A stretch of 64,000 bases of DNA from CALOBA01 sp942491465 (GTDB lineage: Bacteria; Pseudomonadota; Gammaproteobacteria; Chromatiales; Chromatiaceae): NCBI GenBank assembly GCA_942491465.1, contig CALOBA010000045.1, forward strand, positions 186,001 through 250,000, written 5' to 3'. Positions 16,243 through 25,549 of this stretch are shown here, piece by piece; the first letter of the stretch is position 1, and the number at the start of each line of letters is the position of its first letter. Position numbers and translations under genes: made by a program. The notes under the pieces are model-generated. The model saw nothing but the letters and a program-made list of their open reading frames with translations. It made no database searches and was not told where the DNA came from.

Positions 16243-19200
16243 ATGAGTATGCGCAGCAAGCTGGCGCAGCGCATCGACCGGGTTGCCGATGTCGATGACC
16301 TGCGCCGTCGCGCCCTCGACGCCCTGCGCGAGGGGCGCTTCGACCTGGCCGAGGAGCTGCTCGAGGGCGGCGACGTCGATCTGGCGACGCTGGTGGAGAG
16401 CCTGCGCGTCTATCAGGCCGAGCTGGAGATCCAGAACGAGGAGCTGATCGCTGCGCAGCAGGCCAGCGCCCAGTCCTTGGAGCGGTTTACCGGCTTCTTC
16501 CAAAGCCTGCCGGTGGCGGAGCTGGTGGTGGACCCGCGCGGGCTGGTGATCGAGGCCAATCCCGAGGCCCGGGATCTGCTCGGGCTCGGCGACATCCGCG
16601 CGCACCAGTATTTCTTCATCCGCTTCATCGACCCGGAGGATCGCCCCGGCGTGATCTCCGTCTGGGGACAGCTCGATCAGCACGAGTCCCTGGTACTGCC
16701 CGAGCAGCGCTTCTACACCCGCGGCGGCGACGGCATCATCGCCGACCTGCATATCGCCCGGCTGCCGGCGATGGCCCATGAGGACCATCAGTTCGTCTGC
16801 GCCCTGATCGACCGCACCGAAGCGGTGGCGCAGCGGGTCGCGCTGGAGGACGCCAAGGGCCGGCTGCAGCAAAGCGAAGAGCGCTACCGGGTGCTGGCCC
16901 AGTTCAGTCCGGATTGGGAGTACTGGGTCGGCCCGCAGGGGCAGTTCAATTACGTCTCCCCGGCCTGCCTGAGCATCACCGGCTATGCTGCCGAGGCCTT
17001 TATGGCCGATTCGCAGCTGCTGGAGCGGCTGATCCATCCCGACGACCACCACCGCTGCATGGCCCACTTCCATGCCAGTGCCGAGAGCGAACACGACGAC
17101 GACCGGGTGCTGTATTTCCGCATCCGCACCCGCGACGGTAGCGAGCGCTGGCTGGAGCACATCTGCCAGGCGGTGCATGGCGCCGACGGCACCTACCTGG
17201 GCCGGCGCGGCGTCAATCGGGACGTGACCGTGCGCACGCTCGCCGAGCAGGCGCTGCGCCGCAGCGAGTCGTTCCTGGCCGAGACCGGACGCATCGCCCG
17301 TGTCGGCGGCTGGGAGCTGGACCTGCCGAGCAAGGCCCTGCGCTGGACCGCCGTGACCCGCGAGCTGCATGAGGTGCCGCCCGACTATCAGCCGCGTCTG
17401 GATTCGGCGCTTGACTTCTACCCCCCCGAGGATCGGCAGCGGATCGAGCAGGCGGTGCAGCGGGCCGTCGACGAGGCCCGCGACTACTCGCTGGAGCTTG
17501 GCCTGATCACCGCCAAGGGGCGCAAGATCCAGGTTCGGGCCACCGGCCGGGCGGTGGTGGAGGATGGCCAGGTGGTCGCCCTGCGCGGGGCCTTCCAGGA
17601 CATCACCAGCCGCGTTCAGGCCGATCGCGCCCTGCGCGAGAGCGAGACCCGCTACCGTGCCCTGTTCGAGTCCGCCGGCGAGGGCCTGGCGCTGCTCCAG
17701 GACGGGCGCTTCATCTCCTGCAATGGAGCCGCATTGCACATGCTCGGCCACCAGGATGCGGCGGCGGTGATCGGCAAGCGACCGCGGGACCTCTCGCCGC
17801 AGACCCTACCGGACGGGCGCGATACCGCCGCCATCGAGGAGGCCCTGTTGGCGCGGGTGATGGATGAGGGCAGCCAGCGCTTCGAGTGGACCCACCTGCG
17901 CGCGGACGGCACGCCGGTGGATCTGGAGGTCACGCTGATCCGCGTTGCCCTGGCCAACGGTCCGGCCCTGTTTGCCGCTTGGCACGACCTGACCGGAGAG
18001 CGCGCCGCCCGCGAGCGCGAGCGCCGTGCCCAGGCGGTGTTCGACAACACCTCCGAGGGCATCGTCGTCACCGACCGCGAGCAGCGCATCCTCGCCGTCA
18101 ACCCGGCCTTCAGCGAGATCACCGGCTACCGCGAGGACGAGGTCCTGGGCGAGACCCCGCGCGTGCTCAAGTCCGGGCGCCACGACGAGGCCTTCTATCA
18201 GGGCATGTGGGCCGAGCTGAGCGCCACCGGCGAATGGCGCGGCGAGATCTGGAACCGGCGCAAGAACGGCGAGATCTATCCGCAGCTGGCGACCATCAGC
18301 GCCGTGCCCGACGCCGCCGGCGAGGTGGCGAGCTGGGTCGGCGTGTTCAGCGACATCAGCCAGATCAAACGCTCCGAGGATGCCCTCTATCACCTGGCCC
18401 ACCACGACGCCCTCACCGGGTTGCCGAACCGGGTGCTGCTGCGCGGCAGTGTCGAGCAGTCCATCCGCCGCGCCCGCCGCTCCGGTTCGCTGCTGGCGAT
18501 GCTGTTTCTGGACCTGGACCTGTTCAAGCACGTCAACGACACCTTGGGCCACCCGGTGGGCGACGCCCTGCTCAAGGCGGTGGCGGACGCCATGTCGCGG
18601 CGGCTGCGGGCCGCCGACAGTATCGCGCGCATCGGCGGCGACGAGTTCGTCGTGCTCATGGAGGACATCGGCGGACCGCATACCGCCGCCAAGCTGGCCC
18701 GGCGTCTGCTCGATGTCTTCGCCACGCCGTTCAAGGCCATGGACCGCGACCTCTACATCACCGCCAGCATCGGCATCAGCATGTATCCGTTCGACGGCCA
18801 GGATATGGACACCCTGCTCAGCCGGGCGGACGTGGCCATGTATCAGGCCAAGGATCACGGCCGCAACAACTACCGTTTCTTCGAGCCGGAGATGACCGCC
18901 GGCGCCGCCGAGCGGCTGCGCCTGGAGACGGCGTTGCGCGGCGCCCTCGACCGCGGCGAGCTGCGGCTGGCCTATCAGCCCCAGATCACCCTCGTCGACG
19001 GTGTCATGCACGGCGCCGAGGCCCTGCTGCGCTGGCACCATCCGCAGCTCGGCGACGTCTCCCCGGGGCGCTTCATCCCGTTGGCCGAGGAGATCGGTCT
19101 GATCGTCGAGCTCGGCGGCTGGGTGCTGCGCACCGCCTGCCGCCAGATCGCGGCCTGGGACGCCAACGGCTTTCTGGTGCCGCGCATCGCCGTCAACCTC

Positions 19201-19680
19201 TCGGTGCAGCAGATCGAGCGTCGGGACCTGGTGGACATCGTCTGCGGCATCCTCGCCGACACCGGCGTCGAGGCCGACCGGCTGGAGCTGGAGGTGACCG
19301 AATCCATGCTCATGCGCCACGCCGATCAGGTCATCGCCAACCTCACCGCGCTGCGCGACCTGGGGATCACGCTGGCGGTGGACGATTTCGGCTCGGGCTT
19401 CTCGTCGCTGGCCTACCTCAAGCGCCTGCCGGTGCACCGGCTGAAGATCGACAAGGCATTCATCGACCACATCGGCAGCAATCCCAACGACGACGCCATC
19501 CTCCGCGCCATCGTCGCCGTCGGCAAGGGGCTCGGCCTGACCGTGCTTGCCGAGGGCGTGGAGACCGAGGCCCAGGCCGAGATCCTGCGCCACGAAGGCT
19601 GCCATGAGGCCCAGGGCTACCTGTTCGGCCGCCCGGTGGGGCCGGCGGAGCTGGTGGAGCGGGGCAGCAAGCTGTTTTGA
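16243..19680 (+). CDS. multi-PAS GGDEF-EAL cyclic-di-GMP enzyme
   Basis: The 1145-residue protein opens with a helical segment and carries about five PAS/PAC units, at roughly 80-205, 215-335, 345-455, 465-580 and 590-705. They end in typical DIT/DIS linkers such as VFSDISQIKRSEDAL. A diguanylate-cyclase domain follows with intact IGGDEF at 798-802, then a phosphodiesterase domain with AEALLRW (Glu926) and DDFGSGFSSL. Both output motifs are intact, so it could make or break c-di-GMP depending on PAS input. No membrane segment is seen. It follows the CheB-CheR gene by 34 bases and is probably co-transcribed. Confidence 0.93.
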   Translation: MSMRSKLAQRIDRVADVDDLRRRALDALREGRFDLAEELLEGGDVDLATLVESLRVYQAELEIQNEELIAAQQASAQSLERFTGFFQSLPVAELVVDPRGLVIEANPEARDLLGLGDIRAHQYFFIRFIDPEDRPGVISVWGQLDQHESLVLPEQRFYTRGGDGIIADLHIARLPAMAHEDHQFVCALIDRTEAVAQRVALEDAKGRLQQSEERYRVLAQFSPDWEYWVGPQGQFNYVSPACLSITGYAAEAFMADSQLLERLIHPDDHHRCMAHFHASAESEHDDDRVLYFRIRTRDGSERWLEHICQAVHGADGTYLGRRGVNRDVTVRTLAEQALRRSESFLAETGRIARVGGWELDLPSKALRWTAVTRELHEVPPDYQPRLDSALDFYPPEDRQRIEQAVQRAVDEARDYSLELGLITAKGRKIQVRATGRAVVEDGQVVALRGAFQDITSRVQADRALRESETRYRALFESAGEGLALLQDGRFISCNGAALHMLGHQDAAAVIGKRPRDLSPQTLPDGRDTAAIEEALLARVMDEGSQRFEWTHLRADGTPVDLEVTLIRVALANGPALFAAWHDLTGERAARERERRAQAVFDNTSEGIVVTDREQRILAVNPAFSEITGYREDEVLGETPRVLKSGRHDEAFYQGMWAELSATGEWRGEIWNRRKNGEIYPQLATISAVPDAAGEVASWVGVFSDISQIKRSEDALYHLAHHDALTGLPNRVLLRGSVEQSIRRARRSGSLLAMLFLDLDLFKHVNDTLGHPVGDALLKAVADAMSRRLRAADSIARIGGDEFVVLMEDIGGPHTAAKLARRLLDVFATPFKAMDRDLYITASIGISMYPFDGQDMDTLLSRADVAMYQAKDHGRNNYRFFEPEMTAGAAERLRLETALRGALDRGELRLAYQPQITLVDGVMHGAEALLRWHHPQLGDVSPGRFIPLAEEIGLIVELGGWVLRTACRQIAAWDANGFLVPRIAVNLSVQQIERRDLVDIVCGILADTGVEADRLELEVTESMLMRHADQVIANLTALRDLGITLAVDDFGSGFSSLAYLKRLPVHRLKIDKAFIDHIGSNPNDDAILRAIVAVGKGLGLTVLAEGVETEAQAEILRHEGCHEAQGYLFGRPVGPAELVERGSKLF

Positions 19681-19737
19681 GGATGATCAGCCGAGCGGTC
19701 GTGATGCCTGTCGGCGCCGGGTCGGGGGGCTGAAGCG

Positions 19738-21024
19738 ATGCGCGCCTGTCCCGCCCTGTTGCTCGGGGCCTGTGCCTCCGGGCAGGGCAAGACCACGGTG
19801 TCGGCGGCGCTGGCCCGGTTTCACCGCGGCCAGGGGCGGCGGGTGCGGGTGTTCAAGACCGGGCCGGATTTTCTCGACCCGATGGTGCTGGCGCGGGCGG
19901 CGGGGAGCGAGGCGGAGCCACTGGATCTGTGGATGGTCGGCCCGGCGCTCTGTGCCGCGAAGCTCTACGCCGCCGCGGGCGAGGCCGAGCTGATCCTGAT
20001 CGAAGGCGCGATGGGGCTGTTCGATGGCCAACCGTCGGCGGCGGACCTGGCCGAGCGGTTCGCGATCCCCGCGGCGGCGCTGATCGATGCGCGCGGGATG
20101 GGGCAGACCTTCGGTGCCTTGGCGCAGGGCCTGGCGACCTATCGCCCGGGGCTGCGGCTGGCGGGCGTGGCGGCGAATCGGGTCGCGAGCGATCGCCATG
20201 CCGAGATGATCCGTGCCGGCATGCCGGCGGCGGTGCCCTTCCTGGGCTGCATCCGCCGCCTGGCCGACGCGGCATTGCCCAGCCGTCACCTGGGGCTGGT
20301 GCAGGCCGATGAGGTGACGGACCTGGAGCGGCGTCTGGACGCGGCGGCGGCGCTGATCGCCCCCACCGAGCTGGCCGCGCCCCCGCAGGTGGTTCGCTTC
20401 CGGCCCCCGCCGGCGCTGCCGGCCCCGCCAACCCTGCTCGCGGGCAAGCGCATCGCCGTGGCGCGGGATACCGCCTTTGCGTTCGTCTATCCGGACAATC
20501 TGCGGCTGCTGGCGGCCATGGGTGCGGAATTGGCGGAGTTTTCACCGCTGAAGGATGCCGTGGTCGAGGCCGATGCCGTCTATCTGCCCGGCGGTTACCC
20601 GGAGCTGCACCTGCAGGCCCTGGCCGAGAACCGGCCGCTGATGGATGCGCTGCGGGCCCACGCCGCCGCCGGACGGCCGATCTACGGCGAGTGCGGCGGG
20701 ATGCTCTATCTGCTCGAACGCCTCATCGACAAGACCGGCCATGGCGCCGACCTGCTCGGCCTGCTGCCGGGCCAGGCGCGAATGCAGCCGCGCCTGGCCG
20801 GACTGGGGATGCAGGCGCTGGCCTTGCCCGCGGGGGAGCTGCGCGGCCACAGCTTCCACCATTCCACCATGCAGACCCCCTTGGTCCCTTGCGCCCACGG
20901 CGAGCGTCAGGCCGACGGCCGTCCCGGCGAGCCGTTCTATGGGCATGGGCCGGTGCGGGCGAGCTATCTGCATCTCTATTTTCCATCGGCGCCGGAGGCG
21001 GCGGCGGCGTTGTTTCTCCCGTGA
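19738..21024 (+). CDS. cobB: cobyrinic/hydrogenobyrinic acid a,c-diamide synthase
   Basis: The 428-residue glutamine-dependent amidotransferase has an N-terminal dethiobiotin-synthetase-like ATP site (LLLGACASGQGKTT, then VFKTGPDFLDP). Its C-terminal class-I glutaminase-like domain has the nucleophile Cys in IYGECGGMLYL and His in YLHLYF. It amidates the a and c side chains of the corrin ring in cobalamin synthesis. The same enzyme is called CbiA in the anaerobic route; which route is used cannot be told here. No other cob gene is adjacent. The gene converges on the next one with a 29-base gap. Confidence 0.92.
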   Translation: MRACPALLLGACASGQGKTTVSAALARFHRGQGRRVRVFKTGPDFLDPMVLARAAGSEAEPLDLWMVGPALCAAKLYAAAGEAELILIEGAMGLFDGQPSAADLAERFAIPAAALIDARGMGQTFGALAQGLATYRPGLRLAGVAANRVASDRHAEMIRAGMPAAVPFLGCIRRLADAALPSRHLGLVQADEVTDLERRLDAAAALIAPTELAAPPQVVRFRPPPALPAPPTLLAGKRIAVARDTAFAFVYPDNLRLLAAMGAELAEFSPLKDAVVEADAVYLPGGYPELHLQALAENRPLMDALRAHAAAGRPIYGECGGMLYLLERLIDKTGHGADLLGLLPGQARMQPRLAGLGMQALALPAGELRGHSFHHSTMQTPLVPCAHGERQADGRPGEPFYGHGPVRASYLHLYFPSAPEAAAALFLP

Positions 21025-21053
21025 GGCTGCGGCTCCTCCTCCACCCGCCGGCC

Positions 21054-22211
21054 TTAGGGCCGCAGCAGGCTCAGCGGCACCATCAGCTCATCCGGGCTGA
21101 GCCCGCCGTGGACGCCGATGGAGCGGTACGGCCGTTCGAACGGCAGGCGCTGGCCGATGGCGTGGCGGCCGTTGGCGAGCAGGCAGTAGTCGCCGATGCG
21201 CTCGGTCAGCCGGGGGTTGATGGGGCCGGGGCCGAATAGGCCGCGCTCGATCAGGTCTGCACTCGGGTGCAGGCTGAAGGCGTCACCCAGGTGCTTGGCG
21301 CAGCCTGCCTCGAAGCGTTCGGCCTGGTGCGCGCGGACGTAACAGTAGGCGGCCCGCGGCTCGCCGCACAGCGGCAGCGTCAGGCAATCGCTCAGCTCCG
21401 GGAGGTCGGCCAGGTCGATCTGCTGTTGCGCGGGGCAGTCCACTTGGCCGTGATCGGCACAGATCAGGACCACGGCGTTGCGACCGGCGATGCGGTCCAG
21501 GAAGCGCTCGAGCTGGCGCTCGATCTCCGCGAAGTGCGCTGCCGCCTCGGGGCTGTCGATACCGTAGCGATGGCCGATGCTGTCGAGGCCCGGCCAATAG
21601 ACGTAGTGGTAGGCCGGTGTCTGTGTGCGGCGGATGGCGCGGGCGGTCTCGCGAAACAGCCCCTTCAGGTCCCGGAACCCCCGCGGTCGCGCTCCGCCGA
21701 GGTGGGCGCGGTTGAAGTCGGAGGCGATGATGTGCGCCGGAGCGATGACGCTGGATGCGCTGGCGATGCGGGCGAATACCGGTTGGTGCCCGAACAGGGC
21801 GGCCACATCGATACCCGCCGCGGCGTAGCCGCTGCCGCCGTACCTGGGCCGTCCCGGCAGCACGGTCATGATGGTACCGAGCTCGCGCAGCCAGACGAAC
21901 CAGCCGGTGAGTCCGTGCTGGGTCGGCGCATCACCGGTGAGGTAGGTGGTGATCGCCGCGGCGGTGGTGGGGGGGAAGACGCTGGTCAGCGCGCCGATGC
22001 GGTGGCGGGCCATGGGGCCCGCGGGTGAGCGGCGTTGCAGCCAGGCGTCGCCGAGCCCATCGATGACCAGCAGCACCAGGTGGGCGGTCTCGGCCAGGTC
22101 CGAGGTTGGCAGGATCGATGCCGGCGGATAGGGCGAGGAGCCGCCGCGGGCCTGAATGATCGATGCCATCAGGTTGACCAGGCCGCCGCCGTTGTAATCA
22201 GGTTGCAGCAT
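21054..22211 (-). CDS. alkaline-phosphatase-superfamily phosphodiesterase/nucleotide pyrophosphatase-like
   Basis: The 385-residue protein has the nucleotide-pyrophosphatase/phosphodiesterase metal-binding pattern. VLLVIDGLGD carries the first Asp, SVFPPTTAAAITTYLTG carries the Thr nucleophile, YWPGLDSIGHRYG has Asp and His ligands, and ICADHGQVD carries Asp-His. It would cleave phosphodiester or pyrophosphate bonds, but the substrate is not evident. No signal peptide is seen. The ATG at 22211 is preferred over a TTG at 22217. The gene is divergent from uvrY. Confidence 0.82.
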   Translation of the reverse strand: MLQPDYNGGGLVNLMASIIQARGGSSPYPPASILPTSDLAETAHLVLLVIDGLGDAWLQRRSPAGPMARHRIGALTSVFPPTTAAAITTYLTGDAPTQHGLTGWFVWLRELGTIMTVLPGRPRYGGSGYAAAGIDVAALFGHQPVFARIASASSVIAPAHIIASDFNRAHLGGARPRGFRDLKGLFRETARAIRRTQTPAYHYVYWPGLDSIGHRYGIDSPEAAAHFAEIERQLERFLDRIAGRNAVVLICADHGQVDCPAQQQIDLADLPELSDCLTLPLCGEPRAAYCYVRAHQAERFEAGCAKHLGDAFSLHPSADLIERGLFGPGPINPRLTERIGDYCLLANGRHAIGQRLPFERPYRSIGVHGGLSPDELMVPLSLLRP

Positions 22212-22275
22212 GCGCAAAGCTTAGCGCCGCGGCCCCCGGGCTGTCATGTCGGGGATGTTTCTCTGCGATCCGTGT

Positions 22276-22326
22276 AGGAATTTTCCGTAACCCTTCGGAA
22301 ATTCCTGACAGGATCGGTTGTATAAT
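22276..22326 (+). promoter_or_regulatory. inverted repeat with adjacent -10-like TATAAT upstream of uvrY
   Basis: AGGAATTTTCCG (22276-22287) and CGGAAATTCCT (22296-22306) form an 11-bp inverted repeat with one bulged base and an 8-base loop. A perfect TATAAT lies at 22321-22326, about 35 bases before the uvrY start. No good -35 is found at 17 bases: CTGACA at 22305-22310 is only 10 bases away. This suggests either an activator-dependent promoter with the palindrome as operator, or a hairpin ending transcription from upstream. The AT-rich palindrome stands out in this GC-rich DNA. Confidence 0.45.
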
Positions 22327-22360
22327 CGGATGTATTCGATCTGAACTGACTGTCCGCCCG

Positions 22361-23002
22361 ATGATCAAGCTACTCCTCGTCGACGATCACCAATTGGTGC
22401 GCACCGGTCTGCGCGCCATCCTCGAGAGCGCCGGAGATATGCAGGTCGTCGGCGAGGCATCCGATGGGACGGAGGCGCTGCGCTGCTGTCGTGATCAGTC
22501 CCCGGACGTGGTGCTGATGGACATCCGCATGCCCGAGGGCATGGGCGGCATCGAGGCGACCAGGCGCCTGCTGCGCCAGGAGCCGGCACCCAAGGTGATC
22601 GCGCTGACCTCCCTGTCCGATGATCCGCTGCCGAGCCAGCTGCACGAGGCCGGCGCGCTGGGCTACATGACCAAGGGCTGCCCGGCACCGGAGCTGCTCG
22701 ACGCCATCCGCACCGTCTATCGCGGCCGGCCCTACATCGACGCCAAACTCGCCCAGCGCCTGGCCTTCGGTCGGCGGGACGGGCCGGAGAGTCCGTTTCA
22801 GACCCTCTCGCCCATGGAGATGCAGGTGTTGATGATGATCCTCGACGGCCGACGCAACGTCGATATCGCCAACGAACTCAACAAGAGCCAGAAGACCATC
22901 AGCACCCATCGCCAGCGCATCTACGCCAAGCTGAAGGTGGACACCGATGTGGAGCTTACGCGGCTGGCGCTGCGCTTCGGCCTGATCGTCGATGGGGAAT
23001 GA
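22361..23002 (+). CDS. uvrY: UvrY/GacA-type LuxR-family response regulator
   Basis: The 213-residue protein has a receiver domain (DD at 8-9, Asp54 in VLMDIRMPEG, Lys in GYMTKG) and a C-terminal LuxR-type helix-turn-helix (LSPMEMQVLMMILDG, KTISTHRQRIYAKL). Length, sequence and position just upstream of uvrC match UvrY/GacA, the regulator paired with sensor kinase BarA/GacS. That system activates small RNAs that sequester CsrA/RsmA and so control carbon storage and biofilm. The kinase gene is not in the window. The gene overlaps the next by 11 bases. Confidence 0.92.
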   Translation: MIKLLLVDDHQLVRTGLRAILESAGDMQVVGEASDGTEALRCCRDQSPDVVLMDIRMPEGMGGIEATRRLLRQEPAPKVIALTSLSDDPLPSQLHEAGALGYMTKGCPAPELLDAIRTVYRGRPYIDAKLAQRLAFGRRDGPESPFQTLSPMEMQVLMMILDGRRNVDIANELNKSQKTISTHRQRIYAKLKVDTDVELTRLALRFGLIVDGE

Positions 23003-23669
23003 GCGGCAGCCCGCGGTGGACGCTGCGGCCGGCGCCTTCGCTGCCGACTGTCGCGCCTGCCCGCGGCTCGCCGCCCACCTCGCCGCAGTGCGTGTCTCTC
23101 ACCCCCACTATCACGCCGCCCCGGTGCCGCCGTTCGGTGATCCGGCCGCGCGCCTGCTGATCGTCGGGCTCGGCCCCGGGATGCACGGGGCCAATCGGAC
23201 CGGGCGGCCGTTCACCGGCGACTACGCCGGCATCCTGCTCTATGCCACGCTGCACCGCTTCGGCTTTGCCAGTGCGGCGGAGTCGGTGGACGCCGACGAC
23301 GGCTTGCAGCTGCACGACTGCCGGATCACCAATGCCGTGAAGTGTCTGCCCCCGCAGAACAAGCCCGCCACCGACGAGGTGCGCCGCTGCAACCCGTACC
23401 TGGCCGCGGAGATCGCCGGGCTGCCGGACGGCGCGCTGATCCTGGCCCTGGGTCGCATCGCCCACAACGCCGTGCTGCGGGCGCTGGGCCTGAAGCAGGC
23501 CGCCTGGCCCTTCGCCCACGGCGCCGAGCATGCGTTGCCCGGCGGCGTCGGCCTCATCGACTCCTACCACTGCAGCCGCTACAACACCCAGACCAGGCGG
23601 CTGACCACCGCGATGTTCGAGGGCGTGGTCGGGCGTTGCCGGGCGTTGCTTGGCAGTCATTGCGCCTAA
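22992..23669 (+). CDS. uracil-DNA glycosylase, family 5 (UdgB-like)
   Basis: The 225-residue protein has the UdgB-type active-site motif GLGPGMHGANRTGRPFTGDY and the C-terminal SYHCSRYNTQTRRLT. It also has cysteines suited to a 4Fe-4S cluster (DCRACPRL near residue 20, VKCLPP and RRCNPY in the middle). Family 4/5 enzymes remove uracil and other deaminated bases from DNA. The family-5 motif lacks the acidic catalytic residue of other families. The gene sits between uvrY and uvrC, overlapping uvrY by 11 bases, so it is probably expressed with the excision-repair gene. Confidence 0.88.
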   Translation: MGNERQPAVDAAAGAFAADCRACPRLAAHLAAVRVSHPHYHAAPVPPFGDPAARLLIVGLGPGMHGANRTGRPFTGDYAGILLYATLHRFGFASAAESVDADDGLQLHDCRITNAVKCLPPQNKPATDEVRRCNPYLAAEIAGLPDGALILALGRIAHNAVLRALGLKQAAWPFAHGAEHALPGGVGLIDSYHCSRYNTQTRRLTTAMFEGVVGRCRALLGSHCA

Positions 23670-23723
23670 GGAAGAAAAGACACCTGCGCGCTGGCTCACC
23701 CGCCGCGCCTCGATTCAGCAACG

Positions 23724-25544
23724 ATGACGGAATACGACCACCGCGCCGCGCTCAAGCAGATCCCGCCCCAGCCCGGCGTCTACCGCATGCTCGATGCCGA
23801 GGGCACGGTCCTCTACGTCGGCAAGGCCAAGGAGCTCAAGCGCCGGGTCGCGAGCTACTTCAGCCGCGCGCTGAACCGAAGGCTCGCGGTCATGGTCGCG
23901 CAGATCGCCGATATCCAGGTCACGCTGACCCGCACCGAGGGCGAGGCCCTGCTGCTGGAGAACGACCTGATCAAGGCCCACCGGCCGCGGTTCAATGTCC
24001 TCCTGCGCGACGACAAGTCCTACCCCTTCATCTATCTGACCAGCCACGAGCGCTATCCCAGACTGGCCTTCTATCGCGGCCCGCGGCGGGGGCGGGGGCG
24101 CTACTTCGGGCCTTATCCGAGCGCCTGGGCCGTGCGTGAGACCCTGCAACTGTTGCAGAAGCTCTTCCCGGTGCGTCAGTGCGAGGACGGCTTCTACCGC
24201 AATCGCTCGCGGCCCTGTCTGCAATACCAGATCAAGCGCTGTACCGCCCCCTGCGTCGGCTTCGTCGACCCGCAGACCTATGCCGAGGATGTTGCGCACA
24301 GCATCAAGTTCCTCGACGGGCGCACCGATGAGGTCATCGACGCGCTCGGCGCGCGCATGCAGCAGGCCGCCGAGGAGCTGGAGTTCGAGCGTGCCGCGAC
24401 CCTGCGCGATCAGATCGCCACGCTGCGCCGCATCCAGGAGCGTCAGTACGTCACCGCCGCCGCCGGCAGCGATCTGGACATCGTTGCCTGCGCCCAGGAG
24501 GGTGGGCAGAGCTGCGTGCAGGTATTCTTCATCCGCGCCGGTCGCAATCTGGGCAACAAGGCCTTCTTCCCGAAGACCCCGGACGCGACCACCCCCGAGG
24601 CCCTGCTCGGCGCCTTCCTGGCCCAGTTCTACGCCGATAAGCAGGTCCCGCCGGAGATCCTGACCAGCGTCGAGCCCGACGATCACGCCTTCCTGCAGGA
24701 GGCCTTGGGCGAGCGCGCCGGTCGACGCATCGCCATCCGTCACCGGCTACGCAGCGAACGCGCGCAGTGGGTGGCGCTGGCGGTGCGCAACGCCGAGGCG
24801 GCGCTGCAATCCCGCCTCGGCAGCCGCGCCGGCTATGCCCGTCGGCTGGAGGCCCTGCGCGACCTACTCGATCTGGACGAGCTGCCGACGCGGATGGAGT
24901 GCTTCGACATCAGCCACACCCAGGGCGAGCGCACCGTGGCCTCCTGCGTGGTCTTCGACAGCGACGGCCCGCGCAAGTCCGACTACCGCCGCTTCAACAT
25001 CGACGGCATCACCCCCGGCGACGACTATGCCGCCATGGACCAGGCCCTGACCCGGCGCTACCGCCGCGTCCAGCAGGGGGAGGTGCCGCTGCCGGACATC
25101 CTGTTCATCGACGGCGGACGCGGCCAGATCGGTGCCGTCGCCGATGTGCTGCAGGAGCAGGGCGTCACCGCTCTGCTGCTGGTCGGCGTCGCCAAGGGTC
25201 CCGACCGCAAGGCCGGTGCCGAGCAGCTCTGGGTGCAGGGGCGCAAGCACGCCATCGTCCCCGCCGCCGACTCCCCGGCCTCCCACCTGATCCAGCAGAT
25301 CCGCGACGAGGCCCACCGCTTTGCCATCACCGGCCACCGTCAGCGCCGCGACAAGGCCCGGGTCACATCTACACTGGAGCAGATCGCCGGCGTCGGCCCC
25401 AAGCGCCGCCAAGCGCTGCTGAAGGCCTTCGGCGGGCTGCGCGGCCTGGGCCGCGCCCCGGTCGACGACATCGCCCGCGTCGACGGCATCGGGCCGGCGC
25501 TGGCGCAACAGATTCATGATCATCTGCATCCGGGCGGCGGGTAA
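23724..25544 (+). CDS. uvrC: UvrABC excinuclease subunit C
   Basis: The 606-residue protein has all UvrC parts: an N-terminal GIY-YIG nuclease (PGVYRMLDAEGTVLYVGKA, then LKRRVASYF) for the 3' incision, a Cys-rich segment (RPCLQYQIKRCTAPC), a UvrB-interacting segment near residue 205, an RNase-H-like endonuclease domain for the 5' incision (CFDISHTQGE, ILFIDGGRGQ), and C-terminal helix-hairpin-helix motifs (IAGVGPKRRQALL, VDGIGPALAQQI). It cuts both sides of bulky DNA lesions marked by UvrAB. The uvrY-UDG-uvrC order resembles the uvrY-uvrC pair of enterobacteria with a glycosylase inserted. Confidence 0.97.
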   Translation: MTEYDHRAALKQIPPQPGVYRMLDAEGTVLYVGKAKELKRRVASYFSRALNRRLAVMVAQIADIQVTLTRTEGEALLLENDLIKAHRPRFNVLLRDDKSYPFIYLTSHERYPRLAFYRGPRRGRGRYFGPYPSAWAVRETLQLLQKLFPVRQCEDGFYRNRSRPCLQYQIKRCTAPCVGFVDPQTYAEDVAHSIKFLDGRTDEVIDALGARMQQAAEELEFERAATLRDQIATLRRIQERQYVTAAAGSDLDIVACAQEGGQSCVQVFFIRAGRNLGNKAFFPKTPDATTPEALLGAFLAQFYADKQVPPEILTSVEPDDHAFLQEALGERAGRRIAIRHRLRSERAQWVALAVRNAEAALQSRLGSRAGYARRLEALRDLLDLDELPTRMECFDISHTQGERTVASCVVFDSDGPRKSDYRRFNIDGITPGDDYAAMDQALTRRYRRVQQGEVPLPDILFIDGGRGQIGAVADVLQEQGVTALLLVGVAKGPDRKAGAEQLWVQGRKHAIVPAADSPASHLIQQIRDEAHRFAITGHRQRRDKARVTSTLEQIAGVGPKRRQALLKAFGGLRGLGRAPVDDIARVDGIGPALAQQIHDHLHPGGG

Positions 25545-25549
25545 GCGCC

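Noticed and set aside
21026..21066. Hairpin GCTGCGGC/GCCGCAGC between cobB and the convergent phosphodiesterase gene
   Set aside because: The arms are short, the loop is ~25 bases, one arm lies in coding sequence and there is no T-run; too weak to list as a terminator.
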